A DNA stretch of 64,000 nt from Anaerolineales bacterium. GTDB taxonomy: Bacteria; Chloroflexota; Anaerolineae; Anaerolineales; UBA11579. The stretch spans positions 124,001-188,000 of the forward strand of contig JAHCIJ010000003.1 in NCBI GenBank assembly GCA_026129255.1, read 5' to 3'. Made by a program: the position numbers and the translations under genes. The notes beneath the pieces are model-generated. The model was not told the origin of the DNA, did not search any database, and saw nothing but the letters and a program-made list of their open reading frames with translations. How positions within the stretch are numbered: the stretch's first letter is position 1; each line of letters starts with the position of its first letter. This document shows, one piece after another, positions 6,516-14,680 of the stretch.

Positions 6516-8178
6516 ATTTGACATCCACCAGCACGGCGCTGACCGCCCGCCGGAAAATATAGTCTTGCGTAAAAGGGTTGTAGCCTTCGCAAGTAATCAG
6601 CGTCAGCCAGGCGTAGCCGTCGTTCTTGTCGAGGACGCCGAGGTTGCGCGCCGAGACGAGCCGCGTCGTGCGCACTTCATAGACGTAGGTCTGCCCACCG
6701 GCGTGCACCTCGATCTGGTCACCGTACGCCAGGTTGCGCACACCGGCAAACACGCCAGCACTGTTATCGCTATTCCACACATGGCCGGTGATCACGCTGT
6801 TGCCAACCCAGGTGGGCCAGGTTGTGCCCCCCAGGTGGCCGGCCTGGCTGCCCAGCCAGCTCACATCCCAGGCTCCGTCCGAAACAGGCACGCCGACAAT
6901 ACGAGTGTCCACCCCAAGCGCTGGAATGACAAGGCTGAAGTCCGTAGCGGCATAGGCAGCCGTCTGTTGTGGGAGCACGGTCTCGCGGCCCATGGCAAAA
7001 CCGGTTTGCGGCAGCGCCTGGGGAGACTGGGCCTCCGCTTCGGCCGGCGCTGGGTCTGGGCTGGGCACAAAAGCCAGCATGAGATTGCCATTGGTAACGT
7101 CGTAATAGCTGATATGTGCGCTGCCCAGTTGCAGTGAGGTGTCCCAACCCACATCACCAACGGCATCCACCACGATGATGTCAGCAGATGCACAATTAAC
7201 ATCCTGGCAGCGTGCCAGCTTAAGATCGCCGTTGGTTTCATCGTAATAACTGATGACGGGCAGACCGCCATCCAGCTTCATGGAAGAATACTGGCCCACA
7301 TTGGCGCTGTCATCCACTACATTGATGGTGATCGCCCCGGTACAGAAGAGGTCGCTGCAGTGTGCCAACTTGAGGCGGCTGTTGGTTATGTCGTAGTAGC
7401 TCATCACCGGGAAGCCGGATGAATCCAGCTGCAGTGAGATGCCATTGAAGCCCACGTGGGCGCTGTCATCCACCGTGTTGATGGTGACTGCGCCGGAGCA
7501 ATCCGTAGCGGAGCAGCGCGCCAGCTTGACACTGTCATCGTCGGCATCGTAATAAGCGATCACCGGAAGGTCTCCCGCGCCAAGCTTCAAGGAGGAGTTC
7601 ATGCCTTCATCGTTCGGGCCGCCCGCTACTGTGTTAATCGTATTGAGAGTGCAAAGCGTGTTGTCGCAGCGCGCTAGTTTAAGGTTGCCGTTGCTGCCAT
7701 CGTAATAACTGATCACGGCGTTGTCGCTGCTGTTCATCGCCAGTGAGGTGTACGCGCCCACTCCAGGATCGTCAACCAAGTGGTTGATACCCGAACTACA
7801 CAGCGCATCAAAACAACGGAAGAGCCGCAAGGCTTCAGTGCCAAGCAGGGCGTAGTAACTGACCAACGGGAACCCGTTGGCGTCCAGCGCAATGCTGGTG
7901 AATGTCCCCTGGCCGCCCACGGCGCTATCCAACTCCACAATCACGGGGCTGCTGCAGGCGTTGTCATTGCAAATGGCAATCTCGAGAGATTGATTGGTCC
8001 GGTTGTAATAGGCGATCATGGCATTGCCGTTGGCGTCGATCGCCAAAGCGGTGTAATAGCCGACATCCTGGCCAGCGCCGTCGTCTACGGTATAGACCGA
8101 AATCGCGGCGGCATACGCCACAGTGATCGCCAACAAACTGGCAAACAAGACCAAAATCAGAGCAAGGCGTTTACGCAT
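6514..8178 (-). CDS. Secreted seven-repeat (propeller-like) protein with C-terminal sortase domain and internal LPQTG
   Basis: 554-residue exported protein. A signal peptide (MRKRLALILVLFASLLAITVAYA) is followed by seven repeats of about 50 residues, each with an (I/V/M)(S/A)YYD..N..LKLA.C core, which suggests a seven-bladed propeller. A Pro/Ala-rich linker then holds LPQTG at residues 389-393. The last 135 residues are a sortase: TGHVW with catalytic His466, TLITCEGY with Cys530 and YIFRR with the Arg. Start at 8178 is chosen over 8211 for the signal sequence. Sortases join LPxTG proteins to cell-surface amines, so a cognate-like motif inside the enzyme is odd. I cannot tell whether it is cleaved or acts as a pseudosubstrate. 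Confidence 0.85.
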   Translation of the reverse strand: MRKRLALILVLFASLLAITVAYAAAISVYTVDDGAGQDVGYYTALAIDANGNAMIAYYNRTNQSLEIAICNDNACSSPVIVELDSAVGGQGTFTSIALDANGFPLVSYYALLGTEALRLFRCFDALCSSGINHLVDDPGVGAYTSLAMNSSDNAVISYYDGSNGNLKLARCDNTLCTLNTINTVAGGPNDEGMNSSLKLGAGDLPVIAYYDADDDSVKLARCSATDCSGAVTINTVDDSAHVGFNGISLQLDSSGFPVMSYYDITNSRLKLAHCSDLFCTGAITINVVDDSANVGQYSSMKLDGGLPVISYYDETNGDLKLARCQDVNCASADIIVVDAVGDVGWDTSLQLGSAHISYYDVTNGNLMLAFVPSPDPAPAEAEAQSPQALPQTGFAMGRETVLPQQTAAYAATDFSLVIPALGVDTRIVGVPVSDGAWDVSWLGSQAGHLGGTTWPTWVGNSVITGHVWNSDNSAGVFAGVRNLAYGDQIEVHAGGQTYVYEVRTTRLVSARNLGVLDKNDGYAWLTLITCEGYNPFTQDYIFRRAVSAVLVDVK

Positions 8179-8247
8179 GGATCTGTATTTCCCACTGCTA
8201 TTGCATAGCAAGTAAAAAATTCTAGCACAACCTTTCCCCCATCCAAA

Positions 8248-8281
8248 ACAAAAGAGCCTCCCGGTTGGGAGGCTCTTGTTT
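8248..8281. terminator. Terminator downstream of clpC
   Basis: AAGAGCCTCCC/GGGAGGCTCTT with loop GGTT and A/T tracts on both sides. It carries the same stem core as the two other terminators within 2.6 kb. Confidence 0.9.
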
Positions 8282-8286
8282 AGCGT

Positions 8287-10767
8287 TTACGCAGCGTTGA
8301 CGTCTTCCTGTTGCTTATCTACCCGCACGGGCTTGCCTTCTTTGAAGACGGTGCCCTCACGCTTTTCGTCCACGTCCACCACTACGGTGGTGCCGGGCTT
8401 GAACTTGCCGGCCAGCAGCTCCTTGGAGAGCGGGCTCTCGACGAACTTCTGGAGCGCACGGTTGAGCGGGCGGGCGCCGAAGGCGGTGTCGTAGCCTTGC
8501 GTGGCCAGCCACTGGCGGGCGTCTTCGGTCAGCTCGACGTGGATGCCCTTCTCGGCCAGGCGGTCCTGCACTTCCTTCATCTGCAGGTCGACGATCTCCT
8601 TCATGTCATCCACCGAGAGCGGCGAGAAAGTGATGATCTCGTCGATGCGGTTGATGAACTCAGGGCGGAAGGTGTCGCGCAGGGCCTTCTGAATCTTCTG
8701 GCTGGAGGCGCGCTCTTCATCATCACCGCTGTTCTGCAGGAAACCCAGTGAGCCAGCCTTGTGCACGAACTCGGTGCCGAGGTTGCTGGTCATGATGAGC
8801 ACGGTGTTGCGGAAGTCGACCGTGCGGCCCTGTCCGTCGGTCAGGCGACCGTCGTCCAGGATCTGCAGCAGGGCGTTCCACACATCCGGGTGGGCCTTTT
8901 CGATCTCATCGAAAAGGATCACGCGGTAGGGGCGACGGCGGACGGCCTCCGTCAGCTGGCCGCCTTCCTCGTAGCCGATGTAGCCCGGAGGAGCGCCGAA
9001 CAGGCGCGCCGTGGTGTGCTGCTCGCGGTATTCGGACATGTCGATGCGCACCAGCGCATCTTCATCATCAAACATGAACTCGGCCAGTGCCTTGGCTAGC
9101 TCGGTCTTGCCGACGCCGGAGGGGCCGATGAAGATAAACGAGCCGATGGGGCGCTTGGGATCCTTAAGGCCCGAGCGGGCACGGCGAATAGCGTCCGAGA
9201 TGGCGCTGATGGCGTCACCTTGGCCCACGATGCGCTCGTGCAAGCGGGCTTCCATGTTGAGCAGCTTCTCGGCTTCCGTCTCCATCATCTGGCTGACGGG
9301 GATGCCGGTCCACTGGGCGATCACCTCGGCGATGTCGTTGATGTCCACCACCTCATCGAGCTGGTGTTCGCTCTCCCAGGTCTCGCGCTTGGCTTTGAAC
9401 TCGCCTTCGATGCGCAGACGCTCGGATTTCTTCTCGGCGGCGCGCTCGTAATTGCGTTCCACGCCGGCTTGCTCTTCTTCGGCTTGCAGACGCTCGATCT
9501 CAGTCTTCATCACCTTGAGCTCATCCGGCAGCGAGTACAGCGCCACGCGCAGCTTGGCCGCCGCCTCGTCCATCAGGTCGATGGCCTTGTCGGGCAGGCG
9601 GCGGTCGGGCACGTAGCGGGCGGAGAGCTTGACAGCTTCCACCAGCGCATCGTCGGCAAAGCGCACGTTGTGGTGCGCCTCGTAACGGTCACGCAGCCCC
9701 ATCAGCATCTGAATGCTGTCTTCCATAGAAGGCTCTTCCACGTACACGGGCGCAAAGCGGCGCTCGAGCGCGGCGTCCTTCTCAATATGCTTGTGATATT
9801 CGTCCAGCGTGGTGGCACCCACCGCATGCAGCTCGCCGCGCGCCAGCGCCGGCTTGAGCATGTTGCTGGCGTCCATGGCGCCTTGGGCCGCGCCGGCCCC
9901 GACGACGGTGTGCAGCTCGTCAATGAACAGAATGATCTCGCCTTCGGCGCGCTGGATCTCCTCCAGCGTGGCCTTGAGGCGCTCTTCGAACTCGCCGCGG
10001 AAGCGCGAACCGGCGATCATGGCGCCCAGGTCAAGCGAGAGCACCTTCTTGCCGGAGAGGATCTCGGGCACATCGTTGGTGGCGATCTTCTGCGCCAGCC
10101 CCTCGACGATGGCAGTCTTGCCAACGCCAGCCTCACCGATGAGGACGGGGTTGTTCTTGCTGCGGCGCGAGAGGATCTGAATCACGCGCAGGATTTCGCT
10201 GTCACGCCCAATGACCGGGTCCAGCTTGCCCTCGCGGGCGGCCTGGGTCAGGTCACGCGAGTATTTTTCCAGCGTGCGATAGCGCGTCTCGGCCTGCGGG
10301 TCCGTCACGCGTTGGCCGCCGCGCAGCTGTTGCACCGCGTCAAACACGCGCTCGCGCGTGATGCCGGCGCCTTCCAGCAGGCGGGCGGCGGGAGTGCTGC
10401 GCTCGTTAAGGATGGCCAGGAAGATGTGCTCGGTTGAGATGTACTCGTCCTTGAGGCGGTTGGCCTCCTCATTGGCGATGTCTACGATGCGCTTGACGCG
10501 CGGGGTGATAAAGATCTGCCCGGCGCCGCCGCCAAAGATGTTGGCTTTGGGGCTGGTGCGCAGCACGTAGTCCAGGCGCTCCTTCAGGGAGGCCGGGTCT
10601 ACTTTGAGGATCTCCAACAGCTGGCCGATCACGCCTTCCGGCTGCTCGATCAGCGCCAGCAGTATGTGCTCGGTGTCAATTTGGTTGTGCCCATAGCGCT
10701 GGATAATCTCAGCAGCCCGCTGAGCAGCTTCCTGGGCACGTTCGGTAAAACGGTCAAATCGCATCAT
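8287..10767 (-). CDS. clpC: ATP-dependent Clp protease ATP-binding subunit ClpC
   Basis: 826-residue AAA+ unfoldase that feeds proteins to ClpP. It has two N-terminal Clp_N repeats (about residues 1-150), AAA1 with GEAGVGKT and the Walker [14 protein letters not shown], a UVR-type coiled middle segment ([16 protein letters not shown]), and AAA2 with [16 protein letters not shown] loop in AAA2 is of the LGF/VGF type that docks on ClpP. Together with the short middle region this points to ClpC and not ClpB. ATG 10767 has GAGG seven bases upstream. A promoter is predicted at 10874-10903, leaving a leader of about 100 nt that contains a type A repeat. No CIRCE element was found. Confidence 0.93.
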   Translation of the reverse strand: MMRFDRFTERAQEAAQRAAEIIQRYGHNQIDTEHILLALIEQPEGVIGQLLEILKVDPASLKERLDYVLRTSPKANIFGGGAGQIFITPRVKRIVDIANEEANRLKDEYISTEHIFLAILNERSTPAARLLEGAGITRERVFDAVQQLRGGQRVTDPQAETRYRTLEKYSRDLTQAAREGKLDPVIGRDSEILRVIQILSRRSKNNPVLIGEAGVGKTAIVEGLAQKIATNDVPEILSGKKVLSLDLGAMIAGSRFRGEFEERLKATLEEIQRAEGEIILFIDELHTVVGAGAAQGAMDASNMLKPALARGELHAVGATTLDEYHKHIEKDAALERRFAPVYVEEPSMEDSIQMLMGLRDRYEAHHNVRFADDALVEAVKLSARYVPDRRLPDKAIDLMDEAAAKLRVALYSLPDELKVMKTEIERLQAEEEQAGVERNYERAAEKKSERLRIEGEFKAKRETWESEHQLDEVVDINDIAEVIAQWTGIPVSQMMETEAEKLLNMEARLHERIVGQGDAISAISDAIRRARSGLKDPKRPIGSFIFIGPSGVGKTELAKALAEFMFDDEDALVRIDMSEYREQHTTARLFGAPPGYIGYEEGGQLTEAVRRRPYRVILFDEIEKAHPDVWNALLQILDDGRLTDGQGRTVDFRNTVLIMTSNLGTEFVHKAGSLGFLQNSGDDEERASSQKIQKALRDTFRPEFINRIDEIITFSPLSVDDMKEIVDLQMKEVQDRLAEKGIHVELTEDARQWLATQGYDTAFGARPLNRALQKFVESPLSKELLAGKFKPGTTVVVDVDEKREGTVFKEGKPVRVDKQQEDVNAA

Positions 10768-10810
10768 TGTGGGTACCTCATAAGAATCCAAGCACATTTA
10801 AAAACAGCTT

Positions 10811-10860
10811 GGGGATTGCTTCGTCAGCACTGCTACGCAGCGCATCCTCGCAAAGACGAC
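10811..10860 (-). repeat. Type A palindromic repeat in the clpC leader
   Basis: ATTGCTTCGTC....CCTCGCAAAGAC, the inverted orientation of the type A arms. It lies between the predicted clpC promoter and the start codon, so it would be transcribed. Confidence 0.75.
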
Positions 10861-10873
10861 AAAGGATGAGGCG

Positions 10874-10903
10874 ATTATATAGGAGCGGGTTTTGGACTGT
10901 CGT
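10874..10903 (-). promoter_or_regulatory. Probable clpC promoter
   Basis: On the minus strand, -35 ACGACA (10898-10903), an 18-base spacer and a perfect -10 TATAAT (10874-10879). Confidence 0.55.
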
Positions 10904-10933
10904 AGAAACGCGTAAGAGAAATATTGGATTCGT

Positions 10934-11000
10934 ATACGAGGCGGCTGGCGCCCCCTCGTATGAGGAGTTTCTACTCGGCTGCGCCGAGCGATGAAACTCC
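10934..11000. repeat. Two adjacent hairpins, the second a type E (GGAGT..ACTCC) element
   Basis: ATACGAG/CTCGTAT (10934-10940, 10955-10961) is followed by GGAGTTTC..CTCGGC-TGC-GCCGAG..GAAACTCC at 10964-11000. The nested outer/inner stem design recurs at 42866-42902 and 47941-47978 with compensating base changes. The 768 bases between clpC and the next gene also contain a type A repeat and the inverted repeat at 11204-11247. I see no credible gene in that stretch. Confidence 0.7.
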
Positions 11001-11203
11001 AGGTGCTTTTGGGCAAGAAGCATGCAGCTGTAGTGGCTTAGGGAGCGTTTCACTACAACTTTACAGAGATTCTGGGCAAAGTTTGCACCTGGAAGAGCGG
11101 CTAAGTTAAATGTTTTACGGGTAAATGTTTTAACTTTTAACTTCCCGACGAAATGGTTAAAACTTGACGCTTTCCCCTGCTTCGCTCGTAAGGTAGCTGA
11201 ATT

Positions 11204-11247
11204 ATGAGAATCACCTGCCCCGGGGGAACTGGTTAGGTGATTCTCAT
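11204..11247. repeat. 13-bp perfect inverted repeat upstream of the AT-rich gene pair
   Basis: ATGAGAATCACCT (11204-11216) and AGGTGATTCTCAT (11235-11247) flank 18 bases containing CCCCGGGGG. There is no T tract, so it is not a normal terminator. No matching copy was found on the far side of the gene pair. Confidence 0.7.
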
Positions 11248-11535
11248 CAAGTTTGGTTGACAGGGCGCCAGGGCGAGCGATGTGCGGGTCAGGGCGCGTG
11301 AGGGCGAAGGCTGCAAGTTTGGCCATGCGCCAGTTATGCCAGGGGAAACCGGGAACGGGCGCGATTGGCGGGCAGTGTCAAGGGAGCAGATTCTTCATGA
11401 CCAGAAAAACGGTAGTGGACAGGATGGTGGTGTCAGAACAAGAGCTAATTAGAATATTAGTATGAGGCATAGACCATTTACAAGTGGGTCTATTTCGCCG
11501 CAAGACCCTCGTGATGAATAAGGGATGGACTTTAA

Positions 11536-12372
11536 ATGATTACTTTTTCTGCCAATCAAAAGACTTTATGCGACATCGCGCAGGTCGCATTTGAGGCCAC
11601 AAGTCATTTACTTTCGCTCGATCAAAACTTCGCCCATCAACTTCGTTCTGGAGCAAGGAGTTCGCGCCAATTTATTAGAGAGGAAACAATTACAGAAACT
11701 TTGGTCGGAGAGCTTGTTTCAAATTTTCCGAGGCATATAGAGCTAAAACTTTTTACACAGCCAGAAGAATCTCAGAATGGGGCTGATTGGTATTGGCGTA
11801 TCGAACGTGGCACCGACGCCATTCACGCGGTAGTACAAGCTAAGCGAATTCAGAGAAGTGAAGTTGGTGCCTTCGACGACATCGGAGATATCGAGATAAA
11901 CCAGAAGCAAATGAATAGGCTTATAAACGGAGCTGCTAAAATCCCGGGGTTAGAGGCGTGGCTCGTTACATATGCGCGTTTCGACGCTACGCCTCCATGT
12001 GGATGCGACATCGTTAAAGAGTGCAGCCATCACTTTCACGCCGGCTTTTGCAGAAACCAGCAGCCATCGGTATGGGTAGCCAAGGCGCAGGATGTAGCTA
12101 ATTTAGTAAGTTCGGGGGCGACGACGCTGGAGATCAAAGAGGTTATCCAAGAGTCGTTACGCCTCGACTGTCTTCTGCCTTGCATTAATGGGATAGGACA
12201 TCCTCTATTTAGTGGGCTTGGCCCAACAGGAATGCCCGGACCAGGCATGAAGGGTTTCATTCTTAAAAGCGATTTGTGGCACTATGAAGAATGCTTGGCA
12301 ACTATCGAGAATGATGAACAATTACGGAAGCACTTTAGGGGTGCACTTCGAATTAAGTTGTCCGCTTTGTGA
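11536..12372 (+). CDS. Putative PD-(D/E)XK nuclease-like protein (DUF6615-like)
   Basis: 278 residues, with no signal peptide or membrane segment. The segment EETITETLVGEL (about 49-60), then GADW (82-85) followed by an AVVQAKRI strand (98-105) gives D84...Q101-x-K103, a layout seen in PD-(D/E)XK nucleases and, as I recall it, in the DUF6615 family. A Cys/His cluster (CGCD...CSHHFHAGFC, about 155-172) may bind metal. Base composition is clearly more AT-rich than the flanking genes, so recent acquisition is likely. The next gene, 76 bases downstream on the same strand, is also AT-rich and encodes a HEPN-like protein. Nuclease activity and a defence role are inferences. Confidence 0.6.
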   Translation: MITFSANQKTLCDIAQVAFEATSHLLSLDQNFAHQLRSGARSSRQFIREETITETLVGELVSNFPRHIELKLFTQPEESQNGADWYWRIERGTDAIHAVVQAKRIQRSEVGAFDDIGDIEINQKQMNRLINGAAKIPGLEAWLVTYARFDATPPCGCDIVKECSHHFHAGFCRNQQPSVWVAKAQDVANLVSSGATTLEIKEVIQESLRLDCLLPCINGIGHPLFSGLGPTGMPGPGMKGFILKSDLWHYEECLATIENDEQLRKHFRGALRIKLSAL

Positions 12373-12448
12373 GGTCGGTCGTAAACAACGGAGTTATTCA
12401 GCAATTCTTTCCAATTTTCAATCCAGAGATGTCAAAGTGAGTTAATCA

Positions 12449-13237
12449 ATGCTTAAATTTTCCCTCCTCGAGAACGCCCTGGACTCTTTGCGCCTGGGCT
12501 TAGAGTTCGTATTAGAGCTACAAAAAGACAAAAGCAAGTTAAAGCTTTCAATACTTTTAGTCGCTCAAGCAGTAGAGTTAACACTGAAAGAAAGGCTACA
12601 CAGGGAACATTGGTCACTTGTTTATCGAAACATAGATGCTGCAGGCAACGAGGATGCTTATACAGTTAGCATTGATGAGGCAAAGAAGAGGTTACGGGCA
12701 GTAGCGGATATCAATCTAACGGATGATCAGAACGAGACACTGAAAGAAATTTCAGGCATTAGAAACAAAATACAACACTTTCAAATTGACGCTTCTGCTG
12801 AACAAGCTGTTGTAACAGTAAATTTAGTTTCAAATTTCTTAATTGGTTTTCTACACACTCATCTTGGGATTGATATTCAACAACATATAAGTGAAGAGAC
12901 CTATAGAAAGATGCTGGAAGTCTCAGAGCTAGAGGAGGGTCTCCTGAATGTAGCTGACGGAAGAATCAAGCGCATCAAGAAAGAACATCTGCCAACTCAC
13001 ATGAGTGATATAGCAGCATTTGACTTTCAAGTTCTGATGTGTCCAATGTGTTACACAGAAAAGTATGTCTTTATTCCAGGCGCATTCTCGGAATGTCAAC
13101 TTTGTAATTACAAAGGGGAGCAAGTTGAGTGTGCCCGATGTGGAATTGCGCTACCCAAGGGCCATGACGATTTGAGATTTTCTGGGCCAGATTATGCCCT
13201 GTGCGAAAATTGCTGGAATTGGCAAGAAGAGCAATAA
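12449..13237 (+). CDS. HEPN-like domain protein with two C-terminal zinc ribbons
   Basis: 262-residue soluble protein. The N-terminal all-helical part contains RNKIQH (R105-x4-H110), which fits the R-x4-6-H active-site motif of HEPN RNases, placed after a helix with an acidic face as in that family. The C-terminus has four CxxC pairs: C198/C201, C216/C219, C228/C231 and C252/C255, consistent with two zinc ribbons. AT-rich and colinear with the preceding nuclease-like gene. HEPN proteins are common in toxin-antitoxin and phage-defence modules, so an RNA-cleaving effector is plausible but untested. A non-catalytic HEPN scaffold is the alternative. Confidence 0.6.
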   Translation: MLKFSLLENALDSLRLGLEFVLELQKDKSKLKLSILLVAQAVELTLKERLHREHWSLVYRNIDAAGNEDAYTVSIDEAKKRLRAVADINLTDDQNETLKEISGIRNKIQHFQIDASAEQAVVTVNLVSNFLIGFLHTHLGIDIQQHISEETYRKMLEVSELEEGLLNVADGRIKRIKKEHLPTHMSDIAAFDFQVLMCPMCYTEKYVFIPGAFSECQLCNYKGEQVECARCGIALPKGHDDLRFSGPDYALCENCWNWQEEQ

Positions 13238-13290
13238 ACATCCTTGTTTCGAGACAATTAGGCTCTTTTTAGACCCCAGCTTACCTCCTC

Positions 13291-13320
13291 TTGACATTAC
13301 TGTGTAATACACAGTACAAT
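13291..13320 (+). promoter_or_regulatory. padR promoter with overlapping palindromic operator
   Basis: TTGACA (13291-13296), an 18-base spacer and TACAAT (13315-13320). The perfect palindrome ACTGTGTAATACACAGT (13299-13315) fills the spacer, where a bound repressor would block RNA polymerase. The padR ATG begins eight bases after the -10, so the mRNA is probably leaderless. Confidence 0.8.
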
Positions 13321-13327
13321 TCCCCAC

Positions 13328-13684
13328 ATGGTAACCAAAGAGGAGTACCCATCCCTGCTCGAAACCCTCATCGGCGAGCTGCGCCGCGGCGCCCTGAGCC
13401 TGGCCGTGCTCAGCCAGCTCGGCCAGCCCGAGTACGGCTACTCGCTCAAACAGCAGCTCGCCGCCCAAGGCATGGATATCCCCGAGGGCACGCTGTACCC
13501 GCTGCTGCGCCGGCTGGAGGCCCAGGGCCTGCTGGAGAGCGAATGGCGTGTAGTAGACGAGGCGCGGCCGCGCCGCTACTACCGCATCAGCCCCCAGGGC
13601 CGCCAGGCGCTGGGCGACCTTACCAAAGAATGGCAGGCCATCAGCGCCGCGCTGAACAGCCTGCTGACTGGAGACAAGCAATGA
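13328..13684 (+). CDS. PadR-family transcriptional regulator
   Basis: 118-residue DNA-binding protein with the PadR winged helix: GALSLAVLSQLGQPEYGYSLKQQL, then the recognition region PEGTLYPLLRRLEAQGLLESEW and the wing RPRRYYRISPQGRQAL. A C-terminal helix would mediate dimer formation. The palindrome in its own promoter points to autoregulation. No Shine-Dalgarno precedes ATG 13328, in keeping with a leaderless start. Its TGA overlaps the ATG of the next gene (ATGA), so the regulator and the HAAS membrane proteins are co-translated. Confidence 0.93.
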   Translation: MVTKEEYPSLLETLIGELRRGALSLAVLSQLGQPEYGYSLKQQLAAQGMDIPEGTLYPLLRRLEAQGLLESEWRVVDEARPRRYYRISPQGRQALGDLTKEWQAISAALNSLLTGDKQ

Positions 13685-14655
13685 CCGATACCCTGATTGA
13701 CCGCTACATCCACGAGGTCGGCGCGCACCTGCCCGCCAAGACCCGCGCCGACGTGCAGCTGGAGCTGCGCAGTACCCTGCAAGACGGCCTGGCGGAACGC
13801 GGCCTCGACGCCAGCAAGCCGGAGGACGCGGAAGGCGTGGCCGCCTTGCTGCGCGAGTTCGGCGAGCCGGAGCACTTCGCCGCCCGCTACCAGCCGGAGC
13901 GCTTCCTCATCAGCCCGGCGGCTTTCCCCGCCTTTCGCCTCAGCTACGGCATCGCCGCCGTCGTGGTCACCATCGTGCACCTCATCGGTCTGGCGCTGCA
14001 AATCAACCGCGGCGGCCTCAGCCTCGAGTGGTGGGGCAGCTTCATGGGCAACTATGTCAGCAACATGCTGCTCAACCTCGGCCTGGTGGCCTTTGTCTTC
14101 TATTTACTGGAGGGCTTCAAGGTCATCAAACCCACCAAGGCTGACCCGGCCTGGGACCCGCACAAGCTGCCCGCCATCAAAGACCCCAACCGCATCAATC
14201 GCACCGAGGAGTTGGTCGGCATCGTCTTCACCATCGCCGCCCTGCTGGTGTTCAACTTCGCCCCGCACTGGATAGGCATCATCGGTTGGGACGAGGGCGC
14301 GCCGAGCGTCTTCCCCGTGCTGGCCGAGAGCTTCCTGGCCTACGTGCCCTGGCTGACTGCGCTGTGGCTGGGCGAGCTGGCGCTCAAGGCGCTGGTCTAC
14401 CGCCGCGGGCGCTGGAGCAGCGTGCTGCGCGCCGGCGAATTTGTGCTGCAGCTGGCCAGCATCTTTGTGCTCTACACCATCATCCAGAACGCCCAGATCG
14501 TGAACATCGCCATTATCGACAGCCTGGTGAAGTTCGGCATTTCAATCGCACTGGTCGTGATGGTCATCGAAGCCGCCAAGCAGCTGTTCGTGTTACTGCG
14601 CGGCGAGCAGCCTGCGCTCAGCCTTGAGCACATCATCGAAAGAATTGGAAAATAA
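13681..14655 (+). CDS. HAAS-domain-type membrane protein
   Basis: 324 residues. An N-terminal helical domain (about 1-75: TLIDRYIHEVGAHLPAKTRADVQLEL....LLREFGEPEHFAARY) resembles the HAAS/DUF1700 domain found in proteins coded next to PadR regulators. Five or so hydrophobic segments follow (around residues 85, 120, 180, 215 and 270-300). Starts at ATG 13681, overlapping the padR stop. The next gene is a paralogue. PadR-HAAS pairs are usually read as membrane stress or signalling modules; the exact role here is unknown. Confidence 0.8.
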   Translation: MTDTLIDRYIHEVGAHLPAKTRADVQLELRSTLQDGLAERGLDASKPEDAEGVAALLREFGEPEHFAARYQPERFLISPAAFPAFRLSYGIAAVVVTIVHLIGLALQINRGGLSLEWWGSFMGNYVSNMLLNLGLVAFVFYLLEGFKVIKPTKADPAWDPHKLPAIKDPNRINRTEELVGIVFTIAALLVFNFAPHWIGIIGWDEGAPSVFPVLAESFLAYVPWLTALWLGELALKALVYRRGRWSSVLRAGEFVLQLASIFVLYTIIQNAQIVNIAIIDSLVKFGISIALVVMVIEAAKQLFVLLRGEQPALSLEHIIERIGK

Positions 14656-14680
14656 ACAGCGCATACGCGCAGAGAGAGCT

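Noticed and set aside
9220-10437. A 405-codon open frame opposite clpC
   Set aside because: Shadow of ClpC with no recognisable domain; long antisense frames are common in GC-rich coding DNA.
10778-11326. A 182-codon minus-strand frame upstream of clpC
   Set aside because: It runs through a type A repeat, a type E hairpin and the inverted repeat, and lacks a ribosome site and protein-like composition.
11253-11465. Short plus-strand frame before the nuclease-like gene
   Set aside because: No ribosome-binding site, skewed Arg/Ala/Gly composition at its start, and no recognisable domain.
13291-13680. Upstream extension of the first HAAS gene in the frame overlapping padR
   Set aside because: The extension is the out-of-frame reading of PadR (Arg/Pro/Ala-rich); ATG 13681 with the ATGA overlap is the sensible start.
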